Shown: positions 30,993 through 43,050 of the stretch, in pieces
Position numbering within the stretch: the stretch's first letter is position 1
How the letters are laid out: each line of letters opens with the position of its first letter
DNA from: Hydnum rufescens UP504
Lineage: Eukaryota > Basidiomycota > Agaricomycetes > Cantharellales > Hydnaceae
Reading direction: 5' to 3'
Assembly: GCA_014904985.1 (NCBI GenBank)
Contig: MU128975.1
Span: forward strand, 62,001 to 126,000
Length of the DNA: 64,000 nucleotides
The notes under the pieces: generated by a model
Told to the model about the DNA's origin: nothing
What the model saw: only the letters and a program-made list of their open reading frames with translations
Databases searched by the model: none
Position numbers and translations under genes: made by a program

Positions 30993-32829
30993 CAGCCTAT
31001 ACTGTAGTATTGATGGCATCATACATGGTATGGTACTGTGAAAGGGGATGCAAGAATGATGGTAAGCACCGTGTCTGATTCTCCAGTCTAATTTGCCTAA
31101 TATTAGGGTAGGGGGCAGACATTGGATGGGTGGGCATACTGGATATATGCTTGACACCACTGGGCAGGCTCCCGCCCCCCCTGCTCACCGTCCATTCAAA
31201 AATATTCAATACAAAACTGTACTACATCCAAAAAAAAAAGTGCATCCAGTGCCCACCGTTACCAGCACCCTGCAGGCTTGGGACCAGTGGGCAGGGATAC
31301 CCCCCAGGGGTCCACCCAGCCAAAAAGTGGGGCCTCCAGGCTGTCCATTCAGCCTGGTGCTGCCATCCATTCAAAACCTGTCTTTTTTAATTTCCTAACA
31401 TTAAAATAATGTGATACATCTGTGCTCAACCTGCTCCCCAACCTGTTCCCTTGGCTATTTTTGGGGGGTCTTCATTGAGGGGGCTAGAGAGGGTGGGTCA
31501 CTGCTTGTATTCCAAGTACCTAGCTGAACCATCAATAAATGAAAAGAAGAAAGCTCATGAAAAGAAAAAGAAAAAAGAAAAAAGAAAAAAAGAAAAGCAT
31601 GGGGTGTCATGAACAGGATTCTGGAAATCATGATAGAGAGTGCAGAGATGTGATGATAGTTGAGGGAGGATGAGTGGATGGAAAGAACTTGGAGGCAGCC
31701 AACAACAGCATTGTGACAGATAACACAGGATTGCATTCAAAGCCAAGTATAACCACAGCTGCGATATAGAATGGAGGGGAATCGGCAACACTTGAGAGAA
31801 AAGATTGCAAGCAACCCTGACATCTCCAGATCATTGTGAGATGGTGAATGAACAGTAGAACAATGAAGTACAAATCTGATGGTATGCTGACAATATTGTA
31901 GCAACAAACAGCATGTGATGATGACACTTGAAGCTGCATGTGAAGCTGGACACAAGTTTGAGGATGAGGGAGTGTGACATGGAACAAGATGGAGGAATCC
32001 CAAAACAGAGCTGGAAACGGTGACTAGAGACGAACATGATAAAGCCGGCCCCCACTCCCTCAGTTGTGCTTGGAGATACGTGAGAGGCTGATGGATAGCA
32101 AAAGGATAAAGGGAGAGAGCTGAGTATCACAATGAAAAACATTGGACTGTCTTTGAGCTGAAAACATGATCCCCCCACTTCTTCAACCGTGCTTGGAAAA
32201 AGCGAGAGACTAAAAGTGGCCAGTGAAAGGACAAAGGGGGGACTTGACAGGCAAGCTGAGTATTGCAATGAAAACAATTGGATTGTCTTCAAGCGGAAAA
32301 TTTGATCCCCCCATTCCCCCAGCTGTGCCTGGAAACAGTCGGAATGTGGCAAGTGGATAGTGAAAGGACCAGGCAGGGATTTGGGGGCAGGCTGATGATA
32401 GTGCTGTGAGGAAAAACATGGGATCATCATGGACCTGACTGCAAGGCTGAGCACATGGCTGAGGAGGAGGCCGAGTTCAAGTTTGAGCATAATGTTTGAT
32501 GGGATAAGAGATGCGGAAAATACAGGTGAACAACAAGTGGGTTCCTTGTGTTTTGGTGCAGTGTCCTTGACTCTGACTGGTATGTCAAATGACATGTCAG
32601 CAACTTTTATTGTTGTGGAGAGATATAGCGAGATGCACCACACAGCACAAATGAAGAAGGGGATGCTCCATAGGGCAAGCAAAGGCAGACAGAGCTCATG
32701 GGAGATGTCATGTAGCATGAGTCTCCAACTGTGCCAAAATGATGCTGGATCGGTACAAGCAGAAAGCATGCTATATGAACACTGGTAAGAGTCAGCAAGA
32801 CATCCATATAATGATTTTCTTGACATGTA
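30993..32829. repeat. KDZ left terminal inverted repeat, outer part
   Basis: Reverse complement of about 56775-58598 with scattered mismatches. It contains an A10 run near 31231, an AAAAAG-rich stretch (31558-31597) and three tandem units of about 115-120 bp (32030-32425). Long frames in it are mirrored at the other end and are not treated as genes. Confidence 0.92.
32030..32425. repeat. ~118-bp tandem units inside the left inverted repeat
   Basis: Three copies, each with ATTGGA(C/T)TGTCTT, GATCCCCCCA, GTGCTTGGA/GTGCCTGGA and GTGAAAGGA/AAAGGATAAA words. The same set is present, inverted, at about 57175-57570. Confidence 0.8.
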
Positions 32830-33060
32830 CAGTATTTTACCACTCAATGACCACATGGTTTGAGAATATTTTCTCATGGTCACTGCATGTCACCATGACA
32901 CCCAAAGAACTAGGAGTAATATGGACATATGTAGAGTAATGTATGAAGAATAAGTGTGCAGACTTAGAAAGTGAAAGAAGAAGAACTGAGGTTTCAAGAA
33001 AGTAATCTGTAAATGAGGCTGTTTGTATTCACAAAAGTAGCCCACCACTCAATGACCACT

Positions 33061-33376
33061 TCAAGTATCGTCATCTCCAATACCTCCCTCATTATCTGAC
33101 TGGGGCCCAGATGGCTCCAAATCATTGCTAACATCCTCCCCCTCATCTTCTCCCTCTTTCATCTCCCAAATCACATTCCTAGTGGCAAAAATATGGTTGA
33201 GAGGGATAACAGTACTGTTTACATGAGCTGATGCTTGGCCCAAGTCCCACTGGGCAAGGGCAGTCTCATTATCCAGCTTTCCTGTGTCCTGAGCCACATT
33301 TCTCACTACCTTCCACGCTTCTGCTTCCTTAGAATCCACACCTATGAACAAGCATTGAATCAAGTTGGATCCAAAG
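33061..33376 (-). pseudogene. gene fragment inside the mariner-like element, split by the gypsy element
   Basis: On the minus strand the frame ends with an acidic tail (Glu-Gly-Glu-Asp-Glu, Gly-Asp-Asp-Asp) at 33061. Upstream of the gypsy insertion it continues at 45018, in frame, through Glu-Leu-Ala-Pro-Phe-Gly-Ser-Asn. A TGA interrupts it about 11 codons further up. A hydrophobic-acidic segment (Val-Ile-Pro-Leu-Asn-His-Ile-Phe-Ala) is present. I cannot assign a family; a captured host or transposon fragment is likely. Confidence 0.5.
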
Positions 33377-33956
33377 TGTAATAATGTGGCTCTCGACTTC
33401 AAGAAGCTGCGGTATTCGTCATCGTTAGACGAGGCAGATTTGACAGATCTGTGAATAGAAGAGAAAGGATAATCCAACTGTTCTAAGCACTGGCTTCGAA
33501 CGGGAGGGCCATGAACGAAGCTAAGCACTGGCTTCGCTTCAGGCGTGGGAGAAACATGAGGAGAGGAGTGGATGGGGGAGGGGGAAGTGGTAGTAACTGG
33601 CCAAAGGGCTCAGTTACTATCTAAGGATGAAGTGGTGGGTTAGCTAACCAACTGGAAGTGGGCACTTACCTAGTAGAGTCACACTCATATGCGACTCTCC
33701 TGTATCCATCTCTGCCCCGTGCTCTATGGTGACGGATCGTGTGCCTTGGTACGGTTGGATCATCACGCGACTTGGTCGCGGGGTAGTGGTGTGGCGGTGT
33801 TAGTTTCATGGGTCTCATGAGAGCGAAGAGGTCCGGGCAAGAAGATGATTTGATTCCAGCATGACTGGGACTTAGAATCCTCACGGCCACGCTATTATGT
33901 AAGATGCAATATGAGATGGACTACTATGTACATACATAGTATGGCCCTATATTACA
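33377..33956 (-). repeat. gypsy 3' LTR (580 bp)
   Basis: Direct repeat of 44435-45017 with many transitions. The internal side (33957-33972) is a purine tract on the minus strand (GCTGGGGGGCAC), the expected plus-strand primer site. Confidence 0.93.
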
Positions 33957-33974
33957 GTGCCCCCCAGCGTGGCA

Positions 33975-36590
33975 TTAGGAGTCTGAAGGGAGGATGCCCA
34001 TATCCTCGAGATCTAGATCGTCCAGCATGATCTCATAGTGCTCAAACCATTCGTTCCACTGAAATTGTTCACCAGTGTATGTGCCATGAGCAGTAAGGGA
34101 AGTGGGGTCGACTCCCAGGGTAGTTTGAGCAAGCCATTCGAGCATTGTTCGGTGGGGACCCCCATAAGGTATCTGGATGTTGAACTTGACTGGGTCCTGA
34201 TAGGATAGGTGCCTTCTAAGCAGGGCATCCAATTTTAGTGTGGCTTTGAGCAGTTCCCTTGTGTTGAATGCAGGGAGTTGGCCTAGGTACTCAATTCGCC
34301 TGGCCAGGAATGTCAGGAGCTCCTGAGGAGTGAGTAGATACCTGGACATTAAACTTTGAGACAACCCCTGAACCCATGGGGGGCCTTTGGGATGGAATAG
34401 TGTAGCCAGGTCAACAGACTTGAAGCTCATGTCTGGGGGTCGCGAAGGGCTGCCTTTTATCAGGATGAGCTGGGGAGGTGGGCAGAGCTCCAGCCTTTGG
34501 TGGATTCTCATGGATAGCACTTTGAGTACTCGCTTTGAGACTTCAGGGCCCCATGGGCAATAGAGGCTTTCATCGTATTGTCGGGCATGTGCTGATGGCT
34601 TGGACAGATAGAACTTGGCAGCTAGTTTCTGGCTTTCCAATGCTCTATGCGCATGGTCCCTTTCCATGAAGACAAGGGTGAGACGGGGCTCCTGATAGAG
34701 CCATTGCTTAACCCCCAATCCATATCATTCGAGGAGTTCCTCCTCCAAGCATTCCTCTGACTTAAGGTACATGAACAGGTAGAACTCCACTGGGAATTGG
34801 TCTGTTCGCATATCTAGCAGTCCCCAGACCTCGTCAGGGTCCTCTGGCTGAGAAGATTTGGTCACCATCCCTGGAGCTTCCTGGGTCAAGGGACCGACAT
34901 CCTCAGGTAGGGTGAAGTCGGAGGTGTGAAGCTGCTTGTTGTCCTCGTAGGGTGTGAGTTCCTCTTTGGGGTAAGTAGCGATGTTCACGCGAGGCCTAAT
35001 GCAATGCTCTTGTGGCGATTCAGAGTGTGGTCATTGCAGGGACCCCGTGGCTGTGGCAACGTATGGATCGTAGTCCTCCATGCACATGAGTAGCACCAGG
35101 GGGGCGCCATGAGATCGCAGGGCAGGGTCGATTAATTGCGCTGCCAGCTTGTACTGAAACTGCGGCTCAGGTGGCAATTTGGGCTGGTGCCATTCGAATC
35201 CCCTACATTCGACCCATTCCTGGCATAAGGGGTAGTTTTGAAATAGGAATGAGGGAGGAGGGGTAGCCTCTTTGTGGTCAGCCCATTTAGTCAAAGGTAA
35301 TGTTTCCGCACCGAGGCATTCCTGCAGTTCGTTCAGGATCGGTAAGTACCCTCCTTCATGGGCATGTGATAGCCAGTGCACGAGGCCTTCCAGATAGTTC
35401 TCCTTGGGGGGACCTTGAGGTGTGCAAAATAGGATGGGTGGTGATGATAATACGGGCCTGTCATCCTCGTTTCTCACAGATGCTCCTTCTCCATCACCCA
35501 TATCTCTTCTGGTGGATTCACAAGTCATTGTTGCCCTAGGTCTGTCAGACATTTCTCGAAGGACTCGTGGATCAGTTTTTGTGCATAGGTGTCCTGTGAA
35601 TCCCAATGGGGGTGCTTGGTCTTGACCTCTTTCTCAGCATCCATCCATAGGGGTGAGTACTGTGTAGTACCACGGGGGTAGAGCTCGAGACCAGGTGTTT
35701 CGTTTTCTATGGCCATCAACCATATGGGAGCCCCCAATTCAGCAAGTCCTCTGCCAATGAGAACGGAGCGATGGTTGTGGCTGGAGACGATTAGGCCTGT
35801 GAGGCGGGTGGTAGTTCTGAAGCGTGGGGGCCTGAATCGCTCCCTGAAGCAGAGCAGGTAGAGGATAACTCAGAAAGCGAGGGTCACAAATCCCATAGCG
35901 TCAAGTACACACCTTCTGAGCTCCTGCGCAACGTGTGCTGCTTTCCATGCTGGGGTGGGGGTCGCTCCTTGTTGGAGCAGGTACTGCCAGGACAACCCGA
36001 AGTGCCAGTCCTGATCATAACTGGATGGCAAAATAATGTGAAAGTGGGCCGTCACCTGGTCTATGCACCTTATGCATCATAGCATCGTCTCTCTGGCTGC
36101 ACGAACTTCCTGGAGGAATTTTAGGGAGAGGGAACATAGGTTGGGATGAGGGCCCCATGACTGTAGAAGATGGACATGTGGGTCGAAAGTAAACTGTGGG
36201 ACATCAAGGGGGATGAACACTCGATGCAGAGGGAAGGTGTAAATCTTCAGGAGTAACTGGGTTCGATATGTCCATTCGAATTTCCCTAGTCATCCCCACT
36301 CATCTAGGTGCTCCCAGCGGTAGCCATAGGGATCACTCGCAAATGGAGGCAACCCTTGCACATGGGGGTAGGGCCCAGTGAGGTTCAAAGTGTTGAGGTG
36401 GTATATGAAGAAGCGGGCACACCATTGGGTGGAGAGATATTCAGCTGGATGGTGTTCCGGGTTGTCCTCCTTGTCCCCATACTGGGCGTAGTGGAGGTCC
36501 ATGGGATCTGTATTATCCCCAGGCATCGCATAGCGGCATCCACACCTGATACCCCTATGTTTGCGAGCTCCCGGTTGCTGCATGAGGCAC
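33975..36590 (-). pseudogene. extra long ORF downstream of pol in the gypsy element (ORF3)
   Basis: Four main open segments (36583-36290, 36055-35525 in two pieces, 35606-35031, 34988-34725, 34718-33975) line up over 2.6 kb on the minus strand. At least four boundaries are single TGA codons in contexts where CGA would restore Arg (near 36289, 36074, 35869 and 35528), so an ancestral protein of roughly 850 residues is inferred. The final part has a run of charged and aromatic residues ending Asp-Leu-Asp-Leu-Glu-Asp. I see no protease, RNase H, integrase or clear membrane anchor. Position corresponds to env or other third ORFs in some gypsy elements, but no function can be given. Confidence 0.6.
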
Positions 36591-36628
36591 TACCAGAAAG
36601 ATGGGATGGGGCTGCGAGGAGATTGAGA

Positions 36629-36660
36629 CAGAGGTTGAGGTTGAGGTTGAGGTTGAGAGG
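36629..36660. repeat. (GAGGTT)n microsatellite
   Basis: Four to five copies of GAGGTT lie just after the chromodomain frame, between pol and ORF3. Confidence 0.85.
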
Positions 36661-36665
36661 CTCCA

Positions 36666-37148
36666 CTATGGACTCGTGGGGTCCTCGTTTTTGCCACCAC
36701 GTTCTTCCAGGGTTTTGCGGTATTCCCTGAGGCATGAGAAGGCATTCTGCAGACCTGTCTTGGGCTCAAACGTGTCATGCTCAGGCCCATACCCCTTCCA
36801 CCTCACTAGGTACTCTCTCCTTCTCCTCAATCGATTGTAGCGATGCCCCACAATCTTCTCTACCTCGTATTCTTCCTCCTTTGCCAGTTCCCTTAGCTCT
36901 GGTAGTTTAGCCCATTCGTCGTCTTGCTCATCACAATGGTATTTTACCAGATGTTGTATATTTATGATAGGATGCATCTTATATTCAGGGGGTATATTCA
37001 TGTGGTAGACTATGGGGTTTATCTTTTCCGAAATCTGGAAAGGACCTATGCATCGTTGCACCAGCTTCCTCCCTGTGCCTTGTACGTCAACCAGCTCGAG
37101 AGAGTGAGGGTTCACTAGAACCTTGTCCCCTTCCTCAAATTCTTCGTC
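36666..37148 (-). pseudogene. gypsy pol: integrase C-terminus and chromodomain
   Basis: A frame in line with the integrase ORF after a TGA (37147-37149, Arg expected). It holds the integrase tail (Gly-Pro-Phe-Gln-Ile, Tyr-His-Met-Asn-Ile-Pro-Pro) and at about 36860-36705 a chromodomain: Tyr-Glu-Val-Glu-Lys-Ile, Tyr-Leu-Val-Arg-Trp-Lys-Gly-Tyr, and a degraded Asp-x-Phe-Glu-Pro in place of the usual Thr-Trp-Glu-Pro. Chromodomains guide insertion of this clade to modified chromatin. Confidence 0.88.
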
Positions 37149-38264
37149 TCATCTTTGCGAATTGTAGGCTTTCACCTGCCTGGCCTGAGCTCTTGCTAGG
37201 GTGTCCCAGGCTAGCGAATGGTGGGCTTCCAGCTCACCTACAAACGAGGACACTGCTGCATTGTCTAGCTCAATCTGTCTGACACCCCTTCCCACTGGGT
37301 CCATCACAGTTGCCCCAGTCTTTGGGGAGTATCCATGCAAAAGGAAAAAGGGGGAGTAGCCTGTAGAAGAATGGGGTGTCGAGTTGTGGGCCATCACGAG
37401 TGTTCTTAGCCACTGGGCCCAAGAACTGCGATTCCCAGCTGTGTAAGCTCGTAACGCAACTTTGAGTGTGTTGTTGGCCTTCTCCATTTGTCCATCTGTC
37501 TGTGGGTGGTGTGACGTTGACAGAAGTAGACCCAGTTCCAGATGTTTGGCGACTGACACCCAGAAGGATCGAGACCATCTGGCATCTCGATCCACGATCA
37601 TCTGTTTCAGGAGACCATACTTCAGGACAACATGCTGGACAAACATCTTAGTGAAGCCGTCTTGCTTCAAGCTCAAAGTGGTGGGGATGTATTGGACGAA
37701 TTTGGTAAGCTTGTCCACTATCACCAGTACTGTGTCATACCCTCCCGACTTTGGGAGGCCTGTGATGAGATCTAAAGTCATGACTTCAAACAGAAGTAGT
37801 GGGATAGCATGGGGGCAAAGCTTTCCCATCAGTCCCCATTTGTCAGATTTGATTTTCTGACAGACGTCGCACGTTTTGGTGTAGTCAACCACATCCATCC
37901 ACATCCTGGGCCAGTAGAACCATGCGGTGAGCTTGTGGAAGAGCCTGGAGGATCCTGTGTGTGCAGTTTCCCAAGGCGACTTGTGCGATTCTTTGAGTAT
38001 CCTGTGTACTTCTGTCCTTGGCACACATAATCGTGCCACCCAATCCGCACCCCGAAAGATCAAGAGTCCTTCTTTGGACTTGTAGAACCTCTGAGCTGCC
38101 AGGAGCTCTGCTTCGTCTTCTGCTGCTTCATTCCAAGGCTGCCAGAAGCTAGGGTCTGTTTGGTATCCCTGGATGAAAGCTTCTATCCTTTGGGGGCTGA
38201 TTTTGATGTTTAGTATCCATGGCGCATACTCCTGACCTGGGGGATTCGCTGTCCTGGCTCTTCG
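37149..38264 (-). pseudogene. gypsy pol: integrase core
   Basis: A zinc-binding His-His-Cys-Cys region is present (His-x-Leu-Thr-Ala-Trp-Phe-Tyr-Trp-Pro ... Cys-Asp-Val-Cys-Gln-Lys). The DDE catalytic core shows Asp in Thr-Leu-Asp-Leu-Ile-Thr-Gly-Leu-Pro, Asp in Ile-Val-Asp-Arg-Asp-Ala-Arg-Trp and Glu in Asp-Gly-Gln-Met-Glu-Lys-Ala-Asn. The frame opens after a TGA at 38265-38267 that again replaces a likely Arg. Confidence 0.9.
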
Positions 38265-39080
38265 TCACACCGCCAGCTCTATTTCCTCTATTGCACTAGT
38301 GGAGGCCCTCTTGGCCTCCTGAGGACCCTGTGCCCTGCTCTGAGCTCGAGTGGAGAGGAATGCTGCTTGCTTGGCAGGCTTCCTTTCTACTATGTCCTCC
38401 CAAGCGAATATCGGTTGTGTTGAAAGGTGACTCGGTAAGGAGGGGGAATTGTCTTCCATGGGCGACTGGTGCGGCGGACTCTGTTGCAGCCTTGAGAGGG
38501 GATCGACGTTTGAATGGACGATGCCTGCTCTATGCACTATGTCCAGGCCTGGATATGCTGTGAATACTGCCCCCCATGCCATGAGACACCTGTTGGCATT
38601 TTCGTACGTCTGGGCCCACTGTAGTGCTGCGTGATCTGTGATCACGATGTTCCTTTCACCTTCAATGAAGGGTTGGAAGCGCACTAGTGCTTCCTTAACC
38701 CCTAGGGCTTCTCTTTCTGTTGCCGAATAATTTCGTTCGGCAGACTTCAGGGATCTGCTCCAGTAGGCAGTGACTTGTTCGACATGCATGATCATATCTT
38801 CCACTTTTTCAGCCCAAGTGTCAGAGTCAGGCACATCGTTGATATTTTTCGAGGCTTGACGAGCTATCTTTGGGACTGGTTCACCCTTTGCATAAGCCGC
38901 AAGGATCTTGTTGTATATTTTCGTGCCTTTTAGATCCCTTACTGCTATCGGCTGTATTTGCTGTAAGCTAGCCCCTATTGCTACATCTGACATGTCAGAA
39001 TATACATGGTACGGCCTAGCTGGAATCGAATGGCTGAGTATGGGGGCTGAGACTAGTCCTTCCTTGACGTCTTCGAAGGC
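38265..39080 (-). pseudogene. gypsy pol: RNase H
   Basis: Acidic active-site landmarks are visible: Tyr-Ser-Asp-Met-Ser-Asp, Thr-Glu-Arg-Glu-Ala-Leu, Ile-Thr-Asp-His-Ala-Ala-Leu, and the closing Asn-Val-Asp-Pro-Leu-Ser-Arg. The N-terminal side joins reverse transcriptase across a TGA at 39078-39080. Confidence 0.9.
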
Positions 39081-39742
39081 TCATTCTTGCTCGGCTCCCC
39101 AGGTCCAGTTTATACCCTTCCTTAGTAGTTCGAATAGCGGTGCTGCTTGCTCCGAGTAATACGGTATAAAGTGCAAGAAATACATGGCCATCCCCAAAAA
39201 CATTTGCAGTGTTGCTTTATTATGGGGATGAGCTAGGCCTGTAACAGCTTTAATCTTTTCCTTGTGGGTTGACAGCCCAAGTTGGGAGACTTTCTGCCCC
39301 AATAAGAGGATAGAGGTGTACATGAAGTGACACTTCTTGGGGGCTAGGGTCAATTTGGCTTCTGCACAGGCTTGTAAGACTAGATTTAGGTGCTCTAGAT
39401 GCTCCTCATATGATTTCAAATACACCACTATGTTGTCTATGTACACCAGTGAGAATATCCAAAGAAAGGGGGTGAGGATATATTGCATCATTCTCTGGAA
39501 AATCGAGGGGCCATTCCTAAGGCCAAAGGGCATTCATTTGAACTGCCAGAGCCTTGGTGCGAACGAAAGGCCATTTTCTCTTTATCCTCTTCTTCCATCG
39601 TCATCTGGTGGAATCCTGCTAGCGCATTGAGGGCAGACAAAACCTGCAATCCTGACAGGGCCTGCAGGATCTCCATTTGCTGGGGAATCGGGAACTCATC
39701 AGGTATGGTCATGGCATTGAGCTTCCTGTAGTCTACACAGAA
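39081..39742 (-). pseudogene. gypsy pol: reverse transcriptase (catalytic Asp lost)
   Basis: Motifs in order: Asp-Glu-Phe-Pro-Ile-Pro, Ala-Leu-Ala-Gly-Phe-His-Gln, a one-base deletion near 39555, TGA at 39534-39536 before Met-Pro-Phe-Gly-Leu-Arg-Asn-Gly-Pro, then Val-Tyr-Ile-Asp-Asn where the family has Tyr-Ile-Asp-Asp. The Asp-to-Asn change removes a metal-binding residue, so even a repaired frame would be inactive. Asp-Asp to Asp-Asn is a CpG-to-CpA change. Confidence 0.93.
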
Positions 39743-40855
39743 TCATGGCTTCCCATTCCGGTATGCTATAACTACAGGGGTGGCCCAGGGACTTTTTGAA
39801 GGTTCTACTACCTCCTGGCAAATCCACTTGTCCATCTGCTCATCGATCACCTGCCTCTTTGCTGGCAAAGCCCCGTACATGGGCATGGAAACTGGGTGAG
39901 CTTCCTCTTTTGTACGGATCTTGGTGATCATTTCGAGGGTTCCCAGGCGATCATCAAACCCGAATGCCTGGATATGCTTCCTGATCAATTTCAAGGTCTT
40001 CGCCTTTATATCTGGGGGAGTGTCCAGAGCTATGTCGATGAGCTCCTCCAGTCTCTTGGAGTCATACGTAGTTGGGTCCGTGGGCTCTGACATCTTAGGG
40101 CCCCACAGTTCCTCAGGTTCGTCAGGTTCAGGAGGAATCTCCAGCACTTGCGACTTTGCCAATGCTTGATCTGACAAATCCCTATCTCCTAGCGATCCCC
40201 TGGCGATCTTCTGCACTACCTGGGCATAGGCCTTCAAATGCTGTGTTTGCTCATCATCCTTGGCGCTATTGAGGTATTGCTCTGGGTCATGTAAGACACC
40301 TAATACGTTGCCCTTCCAGATCCATTCCACAGAGGGGGATGTGTTAGCTACCGCTAGTATGAGTTCCTTTGACTTGACCAGTGTCAAAGGGGCGGCTAGG
40401 AAGCTTCCATCACAGGTGGGGAGTACGACTCTCTCCATGAACCATTCATTGCAACCTGCAGTTGGGCCTTCCACGGGAACCCTGGTGACCCACCCCGCAC
40501 AAATCTTCACATCTGCAGTCACTCGCAGTAAACGTGTCATGGGAGTCCTGCTTTTTTGTGTGTCGCTGGGGTTTCTGGAAGCAGCCAAGTATGCAGCATG
40601 ATTTCTTACTTCTGGGGGATGATGGGGTCGGACCTGAAAATCTTCAGTTGAAGGGGGAGTCGAGTGAGCCAGGACATTGAATCGTTCCCCTGGCTGGTTG
40701 ATCGACAGACACATTCCTTGCGCCAATCTCAGTATGGAGACCTCATAGTTGACCTGGAAGTCCTCTCCTAGCAGCACTGGAACGTTCATTCCCGGTATCA
40801 CATAGGCTTCTTCGATGAACTCTAGCATTTGGCCGTCCGTCATGGGCATGAAGAC
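39743..40855 (-). pseudogene. gypsy pol: protease-RT linker and RT start
   Basis: A 368-codon frame between TGA codons at 40850-40855 and 39743-39745. It starts with the end of the protease (Ile-Pro-Gly-Met-Asn-Val-Pro-Val-Leu-Leu-Gly-Glu-Asp-Phe) and passes a long linker. It ends with the RT entry motif (Lys-Arg-Gln-Val-Ile-Asp, Glu-Pro-Ser-Lys-Ser-Pro-Trp-Ala) and Asn-Gly-Lys-Pro, just before the expected Arg-Phe-Cys-Val-Asp-Tyr-Arg. Confidence 0.88.
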
Positions 40856-41269
40856 TCAGAGACTCACATAGCCTAGGATTTTCGCTTGATTGGTGAGCTC
40901 AAAAAGGCTGAGTTTCATTCCTTTCTGTAATTTCAGGTGGCGTTCCAGGGCTTTATAGCATTCCTCTGATATCAGAGTGATGTCCACACCCGAATCCAGT
41001 CGTAGCTGCACTTGTGGACCCGAGAGTGACCCAAGATGGCCCCCATACACACTGAGTGCTGTGATGCCAAGAGCCGATTTCCCTGGGGGTGTAGTTCTAG
41101 CCTTGAGGCAATGAATAACCTTCACTGGAAGATCATTTGGTGCCTTAGGTAATCCTGGGGGTTCATTCTCCCCTGGCCCTGATGTCATGGCTGCTGCTAC
41201 GAATTGCTGATTCGCAGCCTCAGGGTCATGAGAATGCTGTCTATTGGGCGGCTTTCTTGGCAGGTCCAA
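40856..41269 (-). pseudogene. gypsy aspartic protease
   Basis: Active-site motif Leu-Asp-Ser-Gly-Val-Asp with Thr-Leu-Ile-Ser is visible about two-thirds along the frame. The usual Asp-Ser/Thr-Gly-Ala has Val in place of Ala. The upstream part is a proline-rich linker from gag. It continues into the next frame across a TGA that replaces a likely Arg. Confidence 0.85.
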
Positions 41270-41405
41270 GAAGGATCTTACAGGAGGGGGAAGTAGTATA
41301 CAGTATTACCCATGGCCACATTTACATTATGCAACAGGTTTGTATGTGTCATTATATAGGGGGACCTTCTATAGGGTACAAGGGAGCAAGACGGCAAAGC
41401 TGGCT

Positions 41406-43050
41406 TCATCTGCTCTGAATCTGAAAATTCTGTGTAGCGTCCACCATAGCTGAGTAGGCTGCTTTGTAACTGGGCATCTTGTAGCGTCTATGCTCCTTCT
41501 TAAGCGTTCTCCTTTCTAAATGATTGGAATACACCCTGAAGTGTTTGCTGTCCCTCACCCAGTGTTTCTCGCTACCACACGCGAAACACTTCTGACCAGG
41601 TTTATGGTGGCTGACTACTGTGTCATCCCAAGGATAAGGGTATGTCTTTTCGGCATTGTCTGCTCTTCCTTCCTGGGGATAGGCGTGATGTGGTGATCGG
41701 TAGGATTTACCACCTGGGCGCTTCCCAATGTTCAATGCCATGGAGGAAGCCTTTCCTCCTTCTGCTTCCTCGCTAGAGTACCGAAAAGCTCCCTCCGGAT
41801 CATCACTGTATTGAGAGTGCAGCGATTCCTGGTTGCTCCTCTCCACTGCATCCTCCTGCATGATGAAATTCACTCTCTTGGAATTCTTTGATTCCTGGCA
41901 GCGTTGATAGTGTTGTGAGGACCTCCATTGCATTACTAACGTTGCCTTGAATTGTTTGGCGTACATTAGGACTGATTCAATCAGGGGTCTGTCGCTCCAT
42001 CTCAGTATGACATCCCATTCTGTGGGGGCATTGTTCATTACCGACAGTGTTTCCTCAGGGCTATTGGGGGTGAAGTGCAGGAAGATGCGGGAAAGGAGGA
42101 TGCACCACTGTATATATTCAGCAGGTGATTCATCAGGGTGATCCCCACTACGGAAAGTCCCCTCATTATACTTGAGTTGCTGGGCTGTATACCAAGCCTC
42201 TCCGAGATAACAGTGTAATACCCATTCCCATAGATTATCCCAGGACTGCAGGATGGAGTGCTTGACTGGAGCCGAATGAGCTCGCCAGGCAGTGGTGACG
42301 GCTCCTCTGAACCAGAAAGTGGCTATCTGTGCTATCTGGCTTTCCACAGCCAGGCACAAACTCATGAGATCGCTACACTCATAGAGCCAATCGATCACTG
42401 TCTCCTGATCGCCATCCCATTCTGGCACTGCCATCCATTTCAGCCGGTTGTCCCAGGTCATGCCTGGTGGGGGAGCGTTGGACGATGCTCCAGGTGGTCC
42501 CAGGGGTCCTGAGGGGCCAGGATGGCCAGGGGGACTGCCTGGGCCTGGGGATCCTCCATTGGAAGGGGACCTAGGGTCTGGACCTCCTCGTCCTGGGCCT
42601 CCTCCTCCTTTCCCGGGTCCGCCGTCATCATCTGGTGGCCTGCCTCTGCCTTCCTTCAAGCTAGCTGAGTGAGGAGGAGGAGGGGGCTGGGGGCTCTTGC
42701 CCTTGGAGTTCTCCATGGGAGGTTCGTGACCTTCCTTCTGGGAGGAGCTTTGGGAGGATGTAGGGATGGTGGAGGGCCCCTCCGGTTCTGATGGAGCAAG
42801 GCTCACAGGATCGCAAGGGAAGAGGGTGCAGGAGAGGGAGAATGGGGCCACCTTGACTAGGTTCAGTGTAGTAGTTGTGGGCCCTTGTGGCTCCCAGGGC
42901 TGGCAAGGCAGGGGTATCCATGACCGAGTCCCAAGCACCACTGGGGTACTCGATCCCTTGCCCGCAGTGTTTGCTTGTCTGATCAGGTAATTGGTTAGGG
43001 TGAGCGGGCATGAGAAGGGCCTGGAGGTCAAAGCATGGGGGATTCTCCAC
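41406..43050 (-). CDS. gypsy Gag, main frame
   Basis: A 541-codon frame. Residues 1-185 are Pro/Gly/Ser-rich (positions near 42480-42720 encode Gly-Pro repeats). The central capsid-like region (about 190-400) has Trp-rich helices as in retrotransposon gag proteins. A zinc knuckle near residue 475 reads Cys-x2-Cys-x4-His-x4-Ser, with the final Cys replaced by Ser. The N-terminal boundary is unclear: an overlapping frame (43050-42661) reads better before about 42960, so a frameshift is likely in the first 60 codons. Confidence 0.8.

Noticed and set aside
31831..32883. A 350-codon minus-strand frame (and its mirror at 56770-57764)
   Set aside because: It lies in the terminal inverted repeat over tandem units, is duplicated as a mirror image, and shows no motif or splice pattern.
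42480..42720. Collagen-like plus-strand frame over the Gag Pro-rich region
   Set aside because: It is the complement of the Gly/Pro-rich part of Gag; the minus frame belongs to the retroelement.
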